From the NCBI GenBank assembly GCA_036266975.1, contig DATAWZ010000039.1:1-51507 (forward strand): DNA of 51,507 nucleotides, written 5' to 3'. The stretch is from DATAWZ01 sp036266975. Lineage in GTDB: Bacteria; Actinomycetota; Thermoleophilia; Solirubrobacterales; Solirubrobacteraceae. Below the pieces are notes generated by a model. It saw only the letters and a list, made by a program, of their open reading frames with translations, was not told where the DNA came from and ran no database searches. This document shows, piece after piece, positions 21,754 to 29,729 of this stretch (position 1 is the first letter of the stretch; the number at the start of each line of letters is the position of its first letter). The translations under genes were made by a program, and so were the position numbers.

Positions 21754-24159
21754 TCAAGGCCGCACGACCTCGATCCAGTCCAGCGTGCGGCCGCACAGGC
21801 TGTGCCAACGATCGAGCGGCAGCGGGTACATCCGCGCGGGAGCCTGTTGCGTGAGGTCGACGTAGCCGATCTCACCGAACGCGCCGTCGCCCGGCCCGAA
21901 CCGCCCGCCGCCGCGGTGCAGCCGCACTGAGTGCCCGCCCTTGGTGAGGGTGACCGTCCCCGCCTTGGCCCACTGGTTGACCGAGTCCATGCCCGACACC
22001 GACCCCACCCGCCGTCCGTTCACGTCGACCGCCACCGGGCGCGGGAAGCTGCCCTGGACCCAGACGGCGTAGCGGCCGGTGGCCGGCACGTCGACCCGCT
22101 CGTCCTCGTTGCCGGGGCCGAGCGGGATCACGGTGCCGGGCGGGCTCGGCCAGGCCGCCCAACCGTAGGGCCTGCTCTTGGCCGTGAGTACGTCGTAGCC
22201 GACGCTGGGCGGCAGCTGCGAGACCATCAGCTCGCTGCCCTTGGGCGCCGCGGCGACCATCGCCTGGACGGCCGGGCACGACGCCGGCGCGGTCGCGTCG
22301 AACTCGCTCTGCAGCGGCAGGTGGTTGATGACCTGCGGCGTTGGGTGCCGCACCCAGCCTTCGTAGTACTCGTTCTCGTAGGCCAGTGAGAAGTTGGCCG
22401 GCAGCCGGCTGTCGGCTGGTCCGCGGCGCATGACGATCACCGGATAGCTCTCCACGAAGGGCAGCGTGGCGTCGTCGATGTCGTAGTACTCGTCGAAGAT
22501 GCTCAGCGGCTGGCGCAACTGGGCCTGCATCGGCGTGAACGCCTCGAACGGGGCGTCGGCCGCCGCGTGGCGGGTGAAGAACTTCACGAACTCGTCGGAC
22601 TCCCAGAACAGCACCGGCCCGGAGGAGCGGAAGTGGTCGGCCGCGTCCTGCATCGCGATCATGCGCTTGGTCGGGGCGATCTGGTCGTGGTGGTAGGCGA
22701 GCACGTCGCCGACGAGAACCGCGAAGATCAGCGCGGCGCCGATCGCGCTCGCGGCGCGCAGCAGCCAGCGCCCGCTCACCCACGTGAGTCCCAGCCCGGC
22801 GACCCACACGATCGTCGGCGAGCCGATGGCCAGCAGCTTGGCGCCGGCGTAGGGGCTGACCCGGTGATGGACCTCGAGCAGCACCAGGCCGGTCATCACG
22901 AACGCCAGCCAGCCCGCCGGCTCGCGCTTGACCACCGAGTGCACGACCCCCGGGATCATCAGCACGAAGATCACCCCGGTCGCGATCGCGGTGAGCGTCC
23001 CCGCCGGCTGGGCGACGATCGGCAGCAGGTAGTTGCCGTTGAGCCACACGCCGCTGATCTCGCTCAGCGGCAGCGGCCGTGCCAGCTGTCCGAGCATCGG
23101 CCCGCTCGGCGTGCTGCTGTTGAGCACGGTGTGCAGCACGTGGTAGGACTGCGAGACGACCGACAGCGCCGGTATCGACAGCAGCGCGGTGAGGGCCGCC
23201 GCGAACACCGCCGGCCCGATCCAGCGCCAGTTCGGCCGGCGGCGCTCGCCCACGAGCATCCAGGCGGCGAGCCCCGCGGCCATCGCGGCGACGTACGGGA
23301 CGCCGGCGGCGTAGTAGCAGCACAGCGTCGCCCCGAGCGGGAAGGCCACGAGCGCCGCGCCGGCGTAGGGGCGGCGCTGGCGTATCGCCTCGGCGCCGAG
23401 CGCGACGGCGCTCACCGAGGTCGCCATCGTGCCCAGCTCCTTGACGTTGCCCTGGAAGGCGTACTGGAGGGTCAGGTAGGCGGTGGCGGCGGCGAAGCCC
23501 AGGCAGATCGCCCGACGCGGGCCGAGCCGCGAGGAGACCGCTGCCGAGATCCCGAGCGCGGCGATCGCGGCCAGGGCGCTGAGGTAGCCCTGGTAGAGCA
23601 CGTCCACGCCGGTGCGCAGCAGCCCCGACAGGTCGGCCAGGTAGGCGTGCGAGCCGAGCGGGTACTGACTGCCCAGGTAGTTGTCGACCGACGCCCCCGC
23701 CGTGTTGGTCACCGGAAGCACCATGTGCGTGCCCGCGACCTTCAGGTGATCGGCGAGCTCCATCTGCACCGACGTGTCGTTGACGAAGTTGTAGCCAATC
23801 CACGTCCAGTGGCCGGTGGCGATGACCGGCAGCATGTACAGCAGGTAGACCCCGAGCGCGGCGATCCCCGGGGCGCCCGGATTCAGGCGCGCCCGCCAGC
23901 CGTCGCGCGCGAACGCCAGCCCGGCGACGCCGAGCACGATCATCACCACCAGCGGCCACACGTCGCTGCTCCCCAGCGCGTACAGCGGCAGTGAGAGGAC
24001 GATGATCGCGCACGTCCCCAGGCAGATGACCAGCGCGTTGTGCAGCCGCAGCCCGATCACCCGCTCGGCGGCCAGCCCGACGCCGAGCGAGGTCAGCCAC
24101 ACCGCCACGGGCAGGCCGACGATGCCCGTCAGGGTGTCCCCTAGCGTGGGGCCGGTCAC
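21754..24159 (-). CDS. Giant polytopic membrane protein with C-terminal carbohydrate-binding-like domain (copy 2)
   Basis: The protein has 801 residues with about a dozen hydrophobic segments in residues 1-500, a soluble region, and a beta-rich terminal domain from about 683 with GRYAVWVQG, DVNGRRVG and VRLHRGGG, ending LDWIEVVRP. It is a paralog of the protein at 5934-8441. Shared landmarks include the early extracytoplasmic loop with VDIGHQFDLGAHV/NDTSVQMELADHL and the SGVWLNGNYLLP/NGVWITGDYRFP block. The layout suggests a GT-C-like transferase or polymerase using a lipid-linked donor, but this is inference. The GTG start has no obvious ribosome binding site. It lies 15 bases after the GT2 gene at 24175, so the two may work together. 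Confidence 0.75.
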   Translation of the reverse strand: MTGPTLGDTLTGIVGLPVAVWLTSLGVGLAAERVIGLRLHNALVICLGTCAIIVLSLPLYALGSSDVWPLVVMIVLGVAGLAFARDGWRARLNPGAPGIAALGVYLLYMLPVIATGHWTWIGYNFVNDTSVQMELADHLKVAGTHMVLPVTNTAGASVDNYLGSQYPLGSHAYLADLSGLLRTGVDVLYQGYLSALAAIAALGISAAVSSRLGPRRAICLGFAAATAYLTLQYAFQGNVKELGTMATSVSAVALGAEAIRQRRPYAGAALVAFPLGATLCCYYAAGVPYVAAMAAGLAAWMLVGERRRPNWRWIGPAVFAAALTALLSIPALSVVSQSYHVLHTVLNSSTPSGPMLGQLARPLPLSEISGVWLNGNYLLPIVAQPAGTLTAIATGVIFVLMIPGVVHSVVKREPAGWLAFVMTGLVLLEVHHRVSPYAGAKLLAIGSPTIVWVAGLGLTWVSGRWLLRAASAIGAALIFAVLVGDVLAYHHDQIAPTKRMIAMQDAADHFRSSGPVLFWESDEFVKFFTRHAAADAPFEAFTPMQAQLRQPLSIFDEYYDIDDATLPFVESYPVIVMRRGPADSRLPANFSLAYENEYYEGWVRHPTPQVINHLPLQSEFDATAPASCPAVQAMVAAAPKGSELMVSQLPPSVGYDVLTAKSRPYGWAAWPSPPGTVIPLGPGNEDERVDVPATGRYAVWVQGSFPRPVAVDVNGRRVGSVSGMDSVNQWAKAGTVTLTKGGHSVRLHRGGGRFGPGDGAFGEIGYVDLTQQAPARMYPLPLDRWHSLCGRTLDWIEVVRP

Positions 24160-24174
24160 GCGGCGGTTTGGTGA

Positions 24175-25371
24175 CTACTCGTCGGCGCGCCGGTCGTTGC
24201 GGCGCAGCCCGAGGATCGAAAGCAGGAAGGACGAGAAGAAGATCTGGATGCCGACGATGATGCAGGCGAGCGCGACGAGCGCGAGCTTCTCCTGCGAGAG
24301 CGACCCGAATCCGCGGCCCGCCCAGATCACGACGATCGTGACGCCGGCGGCGAGGCCCGCGGTGAAGATCGCGCCCCCGAGCAGGAGTCCGTGCTCGAGG
24401 CGGAAGCGCGCGCGCATCCGATCGAACCAGGGGTCCTTCTCGCCCATGAAGTAGGTCCCGTAGGCGTGCGCGCACAGACCGAGGGCGAGCACCTGGGTGC
24501 CGACGATCATCAGCATCGTCCCGCCGATCAGGGTGTGCAGACCCCAGTTGCGCCCGAAGAAGTTCACCCCCGCGAGCACGAGCACGGAGATCAGCGTCCC
24601 CAGGCCGGCGAGCAGCGCGCCGGGGACGACGAACAGGTACGTCGGGCTGTGGACGAGCAGGAAGCGTAGGTGCCGCCAGCCGTCGCGGAAGGAGGAGAGC
24701 TTGCTCTCGCCCCCGCGCGGGTGGTAGTCGATCGGGAACTCGGCGATCTGCATGTGCTCCTTGGAGGCCCGGATGACCATCTCGGAGGCGAACTCCATGC
24801 CGGTCGTGCGCAGGTCCAGGCGCGGCAGCACATCGGCGCGCACCGCGCGCATCCCGCAGTGCGCGTCGCGCACGCCGGTGCGGAAGAAGAGGTTCAGCAG
24901 GCCGCTGAGCAGCGGGTTGCCGATGTAGCGGTGCAGCCAGGGCATCGCGCCCGGCTGGATGTTGTCCATGCGGTCGCCGATGGCCATGTCGGCGCCGTCG
25001 GCGAGCGCGGTCACGAAGCGCGGGATCTCGTTGAAGTCGTAGGTCAGGTCGGCGTCGGCCATCACGATGTAGCGCCCGCGGGCGGCGGCGAAGCCGGCCA
25101 GGTAGGCGCTGCCGTAGCCCCGGCGCGGCTCGACGACCACGCGCGCGCCGGCGGCCTGGGCGATCGTGCCCGAGCCGTCCTCGGAGGCGTTGTCCACGAC
25201 GAGGACCTCGCCCTCCAGGCGGGCGTCCAGCAGCGCCGCGGCCGCCGAGCGCACGCACTGCTCGATGTTCTCGGCCTCGTTCAGGCACGGGATCAGCACC
25301 GTGACCTCGAGTGGCGGCTCGTCGGTGACCAGCGTGGGGGTTGTCTGCTCGACCGTGCTCATGGCGGGCAC
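24175..25371 (-). CDS. Membrane-anchored GT2 enzyme (polyprenyl-phosphate mannosyltransferase-like)
   Basis: The protein has 398 residues (395 if the ATG at 25362 is used). The GT2 domain shows VTVLIPCLNEAENIEQCV, VVDNASEDGS, RGYGSAYLAGF and the metal-binding DADLTYDF, closely resembling dolichol/polyprenyl-phosphate mannose or glucose synthases. Four membrane helices follow (about 250-280, 300-322, 345-367, 375-397), as in the GtrB/DPM1-like class with C-terminal anchors. Such enzymes load a sugar on polyprenyl phosphate for GT-C enzymes. The giant membrane protein directly downstream (15-base gap) is a likely user of that product, by inference. Confidence 0.88.
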   Translation of the reverse strand: MPAMSTVEQTTPTLVTDEPPLEVTVLIPCLNEAENIEQCVRSAAAALLDARLEGEVLVVDNASEDGSGTIAQAAGARVVVEPRRGYGSAYLAGFAAARGRYIVMADADLTYDFNEIPRFVTALADGADMAIGDRMDNIQPGAMPWLHRYIGNPLLSGLLNLFFRTGVRDAHCGMRAVRADVLPRLDLRTTGMEFASEMVIRASKEHMQIAEFPIDYHPRGGESKLSSFRDGWRHLRFLLVHSPTYLFVVPGALLAGLGTLISVLVLAGVNFFGRNWGLHTLIGGTMLMIVGTQVLALGLCAHAYGTYFMGEKDPWFDRMRARFRLEHGLLLGGAIFTAGLAAGVTIVVIWAGRGFGSLSQEKLALVALACIIVGIQIFFSSFLLSILGLRRNDRRADE

Positions 25372-25450
25372 CAGGACATAAACGCGCGGACGGCGAAAAA
25401 GTCACGCGCGCGGCCATTCTATCCCGCGGTCTGGGAGCCTTTCCGCGCCG

Positions 25451-26605
25451 ATGCGGGTCTGCCTGGTCTACGACTGCCTGTTCCCCTACACCGTCGGCGG
25501 CGCCGAGCGCTGGTACCGCAACCTCGGCGAGCGGCTCGCCCGCGAGGGCCACGAGGTGACCTATCTGACCCTGCGCCAGTGGGATCGCGGCGTGGTGCCC
25601 GACGCCGGCCCGGGGGTGCGGGTGCAGGTCGCCGGGCCGCGCATGGCGCTCTATCACGAGGGGCGCCGGCGCATCCTGCCGCCGGTGGCGTTCGGCGTGG
25701 GCGTGTTCTGGCACCTGCTGCGCCGCGGCCAGCGCTACGACGTGGTCCACACCGCGTCGTTTCCCTACTTCTCGCTGCTCGCCGCCGGCGCGGTCCGCCC
25801 GCTGCGCCGCTTTCGCCTGGTGGTGGACTGGCACGAGGTCTGGAGCGCGAGCTACTGGCGTGACTACCTCGGCCCGCGCGGCGGCGCGATCGGCGCGCTG
25901 ATCCAGCGCGTGTGCGCGCGCATCCCCCAGCACGCGTTCTGCTTCTCGCGGCTGCACGCCGAGCGCCTGCGCGGCGAGGGGCTGCGCGGGGAGGTGACGA
26001 TCCTGCGCGGCCAGTTCGTCGGGGGCCAGGGCGCCGAGGCGCCGCGGCCGGACGACGGCGAGGTGCTGTTCGCGGGGCGGCTGATCCCCGAGAAGCGCGC
26101 GCCCGCGGTGGTCGGCGCGGTGCTCGCGGCCGCCCGCCATCTACCCGGGCTGCGCGGGGTGATCTTCGGCGACGGCCCCGAGCGCGAGGAGGTGGCGCGC
26201 GAGATCGCGCGCCTGCACGCCGCCGGGCGCGTCCGCGCGCCGGGCTTCGTCGGCACCGAGGAGCTCCAGGAGGCGCTCGCGCGGGCGCTGTGCCTGCTGC
26301 TGCCCTCCGCGCGCGAGGGCTACGGGCTGATCGTGGTCGAGGCCGCCGCGAACGGGGTGCCGAGCGTGCTGGTGGCCGGCGAGGACAACGCCGCCACCGA
26401 GTTCATCGCCGAGGGCGTCAACGGCTTCATCGCCGCGAGCGCCGGCGCGGAGGACCTCGCCGCGGCGATCCTCCAGATCCATGCCGCCGGCCCGGCGCTG
26501 CGCGAGCAGACGCTGGGCTGGTTTCGCGACCACGCCGACGAGCTCTCGCTCGAGCGCTCGCTGAGCACCGTGCTCGCCCGCTACGAGGCGAGCGCCCGCG
26601 CGTAG
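25451..26605 (+). CDS. GT4 family glycosyltransferase
   Basis: The 384-residue enzyme has a GT-B fold. The N-terminal Rossmann domain begins MRVCLVYDCLFPYTVGGAER, with the acceptor-side GGAE loop. The hinge is GEVLFAGRLIPEKRAP (about 204-219) and the donor-binding motif is PSAREGYGLIVVEAAANG with the E-x7-E pair. No membrane segment or signal is present, so it acts on the cytoplasmic face. The ATG is preceded by a TATCCC box about 30 bases upstream. Its 3' end overlaps the convergent glycosyltransferase gene at 26581 by 25 bases. Confidence 0.9.
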   Translation: MRVCLVYDCLFPYTVGGAERWYRNLGERLAREGHEVTYLTLRQWDRGVVPDAGPGVRVQVAGPRMALYHEGRRRILPPVAFGVGVFWHLLRRGQRYDVVHTASFPYFSLLAAGAVRPLRRFRLVVDWHEVWSASYWRDYLGPRGGAIGALIQRVCARIPQHAFCFSRLHAERLRGEGLRGEVTILRGQFVGGQGAEAPRPDDGEVLFAGRLIPEKRAPAVVGAVLAAARHLPGLRGVIFGDGPEREEVAREIARLHAAGRVRAPGFVGTEELQEALARALCLLLPSAREGYGLIVVEAAANGVPSVLVAGEDNAATEFIAEGVNGFIAASAGAEDLAAAILQIHAAGPALREQTLGWFRDHADELSLERSLSTVLARYEASARA

Positions 26606-27708
26606 CTGTCGAGCACGCCGGCCGCCGCGCGCTCCCAGGTGAACTGCGCGGCGCGCTTCAGGCCGCGCTCGCGCAGCCGCTGCGCCTGCGCGGGGTCCTC
26701 GAGCAGAGTGAGCGTCGCGCCGGCGATCGCGGCCGGGTCGCGCGGATCGAACAGCAGCGCGGCGTCGCCGGCGACCTCGGGCAGCGAGGAGACGCTCGAG
26801 CAGGCGACGGGCACCCCGCGGGCCATCGCCTCGAGCACCGGCAGCCCGAAGCCCTCGTACAGCGAGGGGAACACGAACGCGCTCGCGAGGTCCCACAGCG
26901 CCTCGCGCTCCTCGTCGCTGACCCAGCCGAGGATCCGCACGCGCTCGTCCAGGTGCAGCGCGGCGACGCGCCCGCGCAGCTCGCGCTCGTGCGCGGTCGG
27001 GTACCCGGCGATCACGAGCGCCGGACGACGCTCGGCGTCGATCAGCGCGAGGGCGTCGATCAGCGCGAGCAGGTTCTTGTGCGGGCGCTTGGCCGACAGG
27101 CACAGCACGACCTCGCCCGCCGGGAGGCCGAGCCGCTCCCGGATTTGGGGTAAAGGGCCCGGGGCGCCGCGCCTGACCGCGCCGAGGCCGTTCGGGACGA
27201 CGTCGATCCGCCTCCCGTCCAGGCCGAGCAGCTCCTCCAGGTCCGCGCGGCTGGCGTGCGAGACGGTGATGATCCGGTCCGAGCGCCGCGCGGCGAGCGG
27301 GACGAGCACGGCCATCCCGCGGGCGCGCAGCCCCAGGTGGGCCTCGGGGTGGCGGGCGTAGATGACGTCGTGGATCGTGATCACCCGGCGAAAGGGCCCG
27401 CGGGCCGGGCCGGTGCCGCCGAGGCTGTGCAGCAGCTGCACGCCGGCGCGGCGGGCCAGGCGCGGCAACAGCAGCTGCTCGCCGAGCACCCACTGCACGC
27501 GCTCGCGCGCGTTGACCGGGACGGTGACGAGCTCGAGCTCGTTCGGCCAGCCCGCCGGCGCGGCGGCCGTCTCGCGGTTGACGAACGCGGTGAAGCGCAT
27601 CTGCGGGGGCGCCGCGGCCAGCAGCGGCGGGATCAGCTCGCGCGCGGCGACCTCCATCCCGCCGGTCTCGCCGGGGACCAGGAAGATGAGGTTCAGGCCG
27701 ACGTGCAC
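26581..27708 (-). CDS. GT4 family glycosyltransferase (mannosyltransferase-like)
   Basis: The 375-residue enzyme has the GT-B landmarks VPGETGGMEVAARELIPPL at the N-terminus, TIHDVIYARHP (about 110-120), ITVSHASRADLEELLGL, the hinge VLCLSAKRPHKN, and VFPSLYEGFGLPVLEAMARG with the E-x7-E pair. This layout is common in WbaZ/MtfB-like mannosyltransferases, but the donor is not proven. The GTG start at 27708 is divergent from the GT2 gene at 27745 with 36 bases between. TAACCT on the minus strand in that gap may be its -10 box. The stop region overlaps the convergent gene by 25 bases. Confidence 0.9.
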   Translation of the reverse strand: MHVGLNLIFLVPGETGGMEVAARELIPPLLAAAPPQMRFTAFVNRETAAAPAGWPNELELVTVPVNARERVQWVLGEQLLLPRLARRAGVQLLHSLGGTGPARGPFRRVITIHDVIYARHPEAHLGLRARGMAVLVPLAARRSDRIITVSHASRADLEELLGLDGRRIDVVPNGLGAVRRGAPGPLPQIRERLGLPAGEVVLCLSAKRPHKNLLALIDALALIDAERRPALVIAGYPTAHERELRGRVAALHLDERVRILGWVSDEEREALWDLASAFVFPSLYEGFGLPVLEAMARGVPVACSSVSSLPEVAGDAALLFDPRDPAAIAGATLTLLEDPAQAQRLRERGLKRAAQFTWERAAAGVLDSYARALAS

Positions 27709-27744
27709 GCGGGCGGAGGTTATGCCGTTCGCGAGAATGCTCCG

Positions 27745-28695
27745 ATGGACACGCGCGCCGACGTGGTGATCCCCGTGCACGGCGGGTACCCGCTGACCGA
27801 CAGCTGCCTGCGCCACCTCGCCGCCCAGACCGTGGCGCACGAGGTGACGATCGTCGACAACGGCTCGCGCGACGACACGCTGGCGCGCCTGCGCGAGCAG
27901 TGGCCGGCGGTGCGGGTGCTCGAGATGGGCGCCAACCGCGGATTCACGCAGGCCTGCAACCGCGGCGTGGCCCGCGGCCAGGCGCCGCTCGTCGTCCTGC
28001 TCAACAACGATGTCGACTGTCGCCCGGACTTCCTGGAGCGCCTGCTCGCGCCGCTGCGGGCCGACCCGCGCGTGGGGTCGGCCACGCCGCTGCTGCTGCG
28101 CCCCGGCGAGCTTCAGATCGACAGCGCGGGCCTGGCCACCGACGTGACGCTCGCCGGCTTTCCCCGCCTGCGCGGCGAGCCGCTCTCGCGCGCGCCGTCG
28201 CCGAGCCCGCGGCTGCTCGGCCCGACCGGCGCGGCCGCGGCGTATCGGCGCACCGCGTGGGAGCAGTGCGGCGGGCTGGACGAGCGCATCACCGCCTACC
28301 AGGAGGACCTCGACCTCGCGCTGCGGTTGCGCGCGGCGGGCTGGCCGGCGGCGGCGGCGCTCGACGCGGTCGCGGTGCACCTCGGGTCGGCCAGCTACGG
28401 GCATCGCTCGGCGCGCCAGCGCCGGCTGGCGGGCTTCAGCCGCGGCTACCTGCTGCGCCGCTACCGCGTGCTGCACGGCCGCCACGCCGCCCGCACGCTG
28501 GCGACCGAGGCGCTCGTCTCGCTCGCCGACGTCGCGACGTGCCGCGATCTGGACTCGCTGGCCGGACGGCTCGCGGGCTGGCGCGCGGCGCGCGGGGTGC
28601 CCGCCAACGAGCGCCCGCCGGCGGCGGCGATCGACGAGCAGATCGGCCTGCTGCGCTCGCTGCGGCTGCGCCGCGCGGTGGCCGGCGCCCGCTGA
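27745..28695 (+). CDS. GT2 family glycosyltransferase
   Basis: The 316-residue enzyme starts MDTRADVVIPVHGGYPLTDS. The GT2 motifs are TIVDNGSRDDT (about 35-45), ANRGFTQACNRG, LLNNDVDCRPDF with the DxD equivalent NND, and TAYQEDLDLALRLRAAGW with the ED acceptor-base motif. This pattern is shared with rhamnosyltransferases and N-acetylglucosaminyl-diphospho-decaprenol rhamnosyltransferase WbbL-like enzymes. The ~90-residue C-terminus is helical and Arg-rich. It converges with the next gene with 8 bases between the stops and no terminator. Confidence 0.88.
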   Translation: MDTRADVVIPVHGGYPLTDSCLRHLAAQTVAHEVTIVDNGSRDDTLARLREQWPAVRVLEMGANRGFTQACNRGVARGQAPLVVLLNNDVDCRPDFLERLLAPLRADPRVGSATPLLLRPGELQIDSAGLATDVTLAGFPRLRGEPLSRAPSPSPRLLGPTGAAAAYRRTAWEQCGGLDERITAYQEDLDLALRLRAAGWPAAAALDAVAVHLGSASYGHRSARQRRLAGFSRGYLLRRYRVLHGRHAARTLATEALVSLADVATCRDLDSLAGRLAGWRAARGVPANERPPAAAIDEQIGLLRSLRLRRAVAGAR

Positions 28696-28703
28696 GGGCG
28701 AGC

Positions 28704-29729
28704 TCAGACGTCCAGGCCCTGGCGCCGGCCGGCGGCGACCGGGGCGAGCTCGAAGAGCAGGCCGCCGAGCGGGGGCGGGGGCATCGTCGCGCGGATGGCG
28801 CGATCGAGCTCCCGCACGTCGACGCGCCGGGCGCGCTGCAGCCGGCGCCGCGTGCGCAGGGTCGCGGGCAGCGCTCGCGCGACCTGGCCCCAAGCCCAGA
28901 GCTGGTCGGCGACCATCCCGTCGCGGACCGCGGCGGCGCCGACGAGCAGCTGGTTGGCGGCGATCTTCCAGGCGTGGCGCGCCAGCGCGCTCGCCGGCGC
29001 GAACTTGAGGATGACCAGCAGCTGATTTCGGCGCTGCAGGCGCACGAAGCGCGAGCGCGAGCGGCCGGTGGTCGCGCCGCGCAGGTGCCGGCCGAGCGCG
29101 CCCGGCTCGTAGCGGCAGCCGTAGCCGGCGAGCCTCGCCCGGGCCCCCCAGTCGACGTCCTCCAGGTAGGAGCCCAGCGACTCGTCGAACGGGCCCACCT
29201 CCTCGAACGCCTCGCGCCGGTACAGCGCCGCGGCGGCGCAGGCGGCGAACACCTCCTGCGACGCGTCGTACTGGCCGTGGTCGCGCTCGCCGCAGCCGCG
29301 CCCGGTCACCGCCGAGGACCACATGAGCACGTCGCCGGCGGCGTCGATCACCTCGGGCTGGCGCGCGCGCAGCAGCTTGCCCGTCGCCGAGGCGGCCCGC
29401 GGGTGCGCGTCGAGCGTCGCCTCCAGCGTGCGCAGCCAGCCGGGGTCGAGCGCGACGTCGTTGTTCAGCAGCGCGATGAGCTCGGTCTGGCACGCCCGCA
29501 GGCCCGCGTTGAACGTCGCGGCGATGCCGCGCCCGCCCTCGAGGGCGAGGACCGGAACGTCGGGCCAGCGGGCGCGGACGTGCTCGAGTGACCCGTCGCT
29601 CGAGCCGTCGTCGACCAGCAGCACGAGCGCGGGCACATCCTGCGCGAGCACGCTGGGCAGGAACTCGTCGAGCAGCTCGCGGCCGTTGTGGTTGAACACC
29701 ACGAGCGTCGTGCGCGGCGCGCCGCTCAC
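28704..29729 (-). CDS. GT2 family glycosyltransferase
   Basis: The 341-residue enzyme has TTLVVFNHNGRELLDEFL, LLVDDGSSDGSLEHV (about 38-52), GRGIAATFNAGL, ALLNNDVALDPGW with the NND metal site, and GSYLEDVDWGARARLAGYG with the ED acceptor base. The C-terminal ~110 residues are helical and basic and could contact the membrane. The GTG start at 29729 overlaps the flippase stop by 4 bases (GTGA), so it is coupled to the flippase. The sugar specificity is unknown. The open frame continues upstream into the flippase gene, but that part reads as low-complexity Arg/Pro/Ala sequence and is not used. Confidence 0.88.
   Translation of the reverse strand: MSGAPRTTLVVFNHNGRELLDEFLPSVLAQDVPALVLLVDDGSSDGSLEHVRARWPDVPVLALEGGRGIAATFNAGLRACQTELIALLNNDVALDPGWLRTLEATLDAHPRAASATGKLLRARQPEVIDAAGDVLMWSSAVTGRGCGERDHGQYDASQEVFAACAAAALYRREAFEEVGPFDESLGSYLEDVDWGARARLAGYGCRYEPGALGRHLRGATTGRSRSRFVRLQRRNQLLVILKFAPASALARHAWKIAANQLLVGAAAVRDGMVADQLWAWGQVARALPATLRTRRRLQRARRVDVRELDRAIRATMPPPPLGGLLFELAPVAAGRRQGLDV

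Noticed and set aside
21872..26140. Minus-strand open frame of 1422 codons
   Set aside because: It runs out of frame through the GT2 and giant membrane protein genes and antisense to the GT4 gene at 25451; all three have clear motifs.
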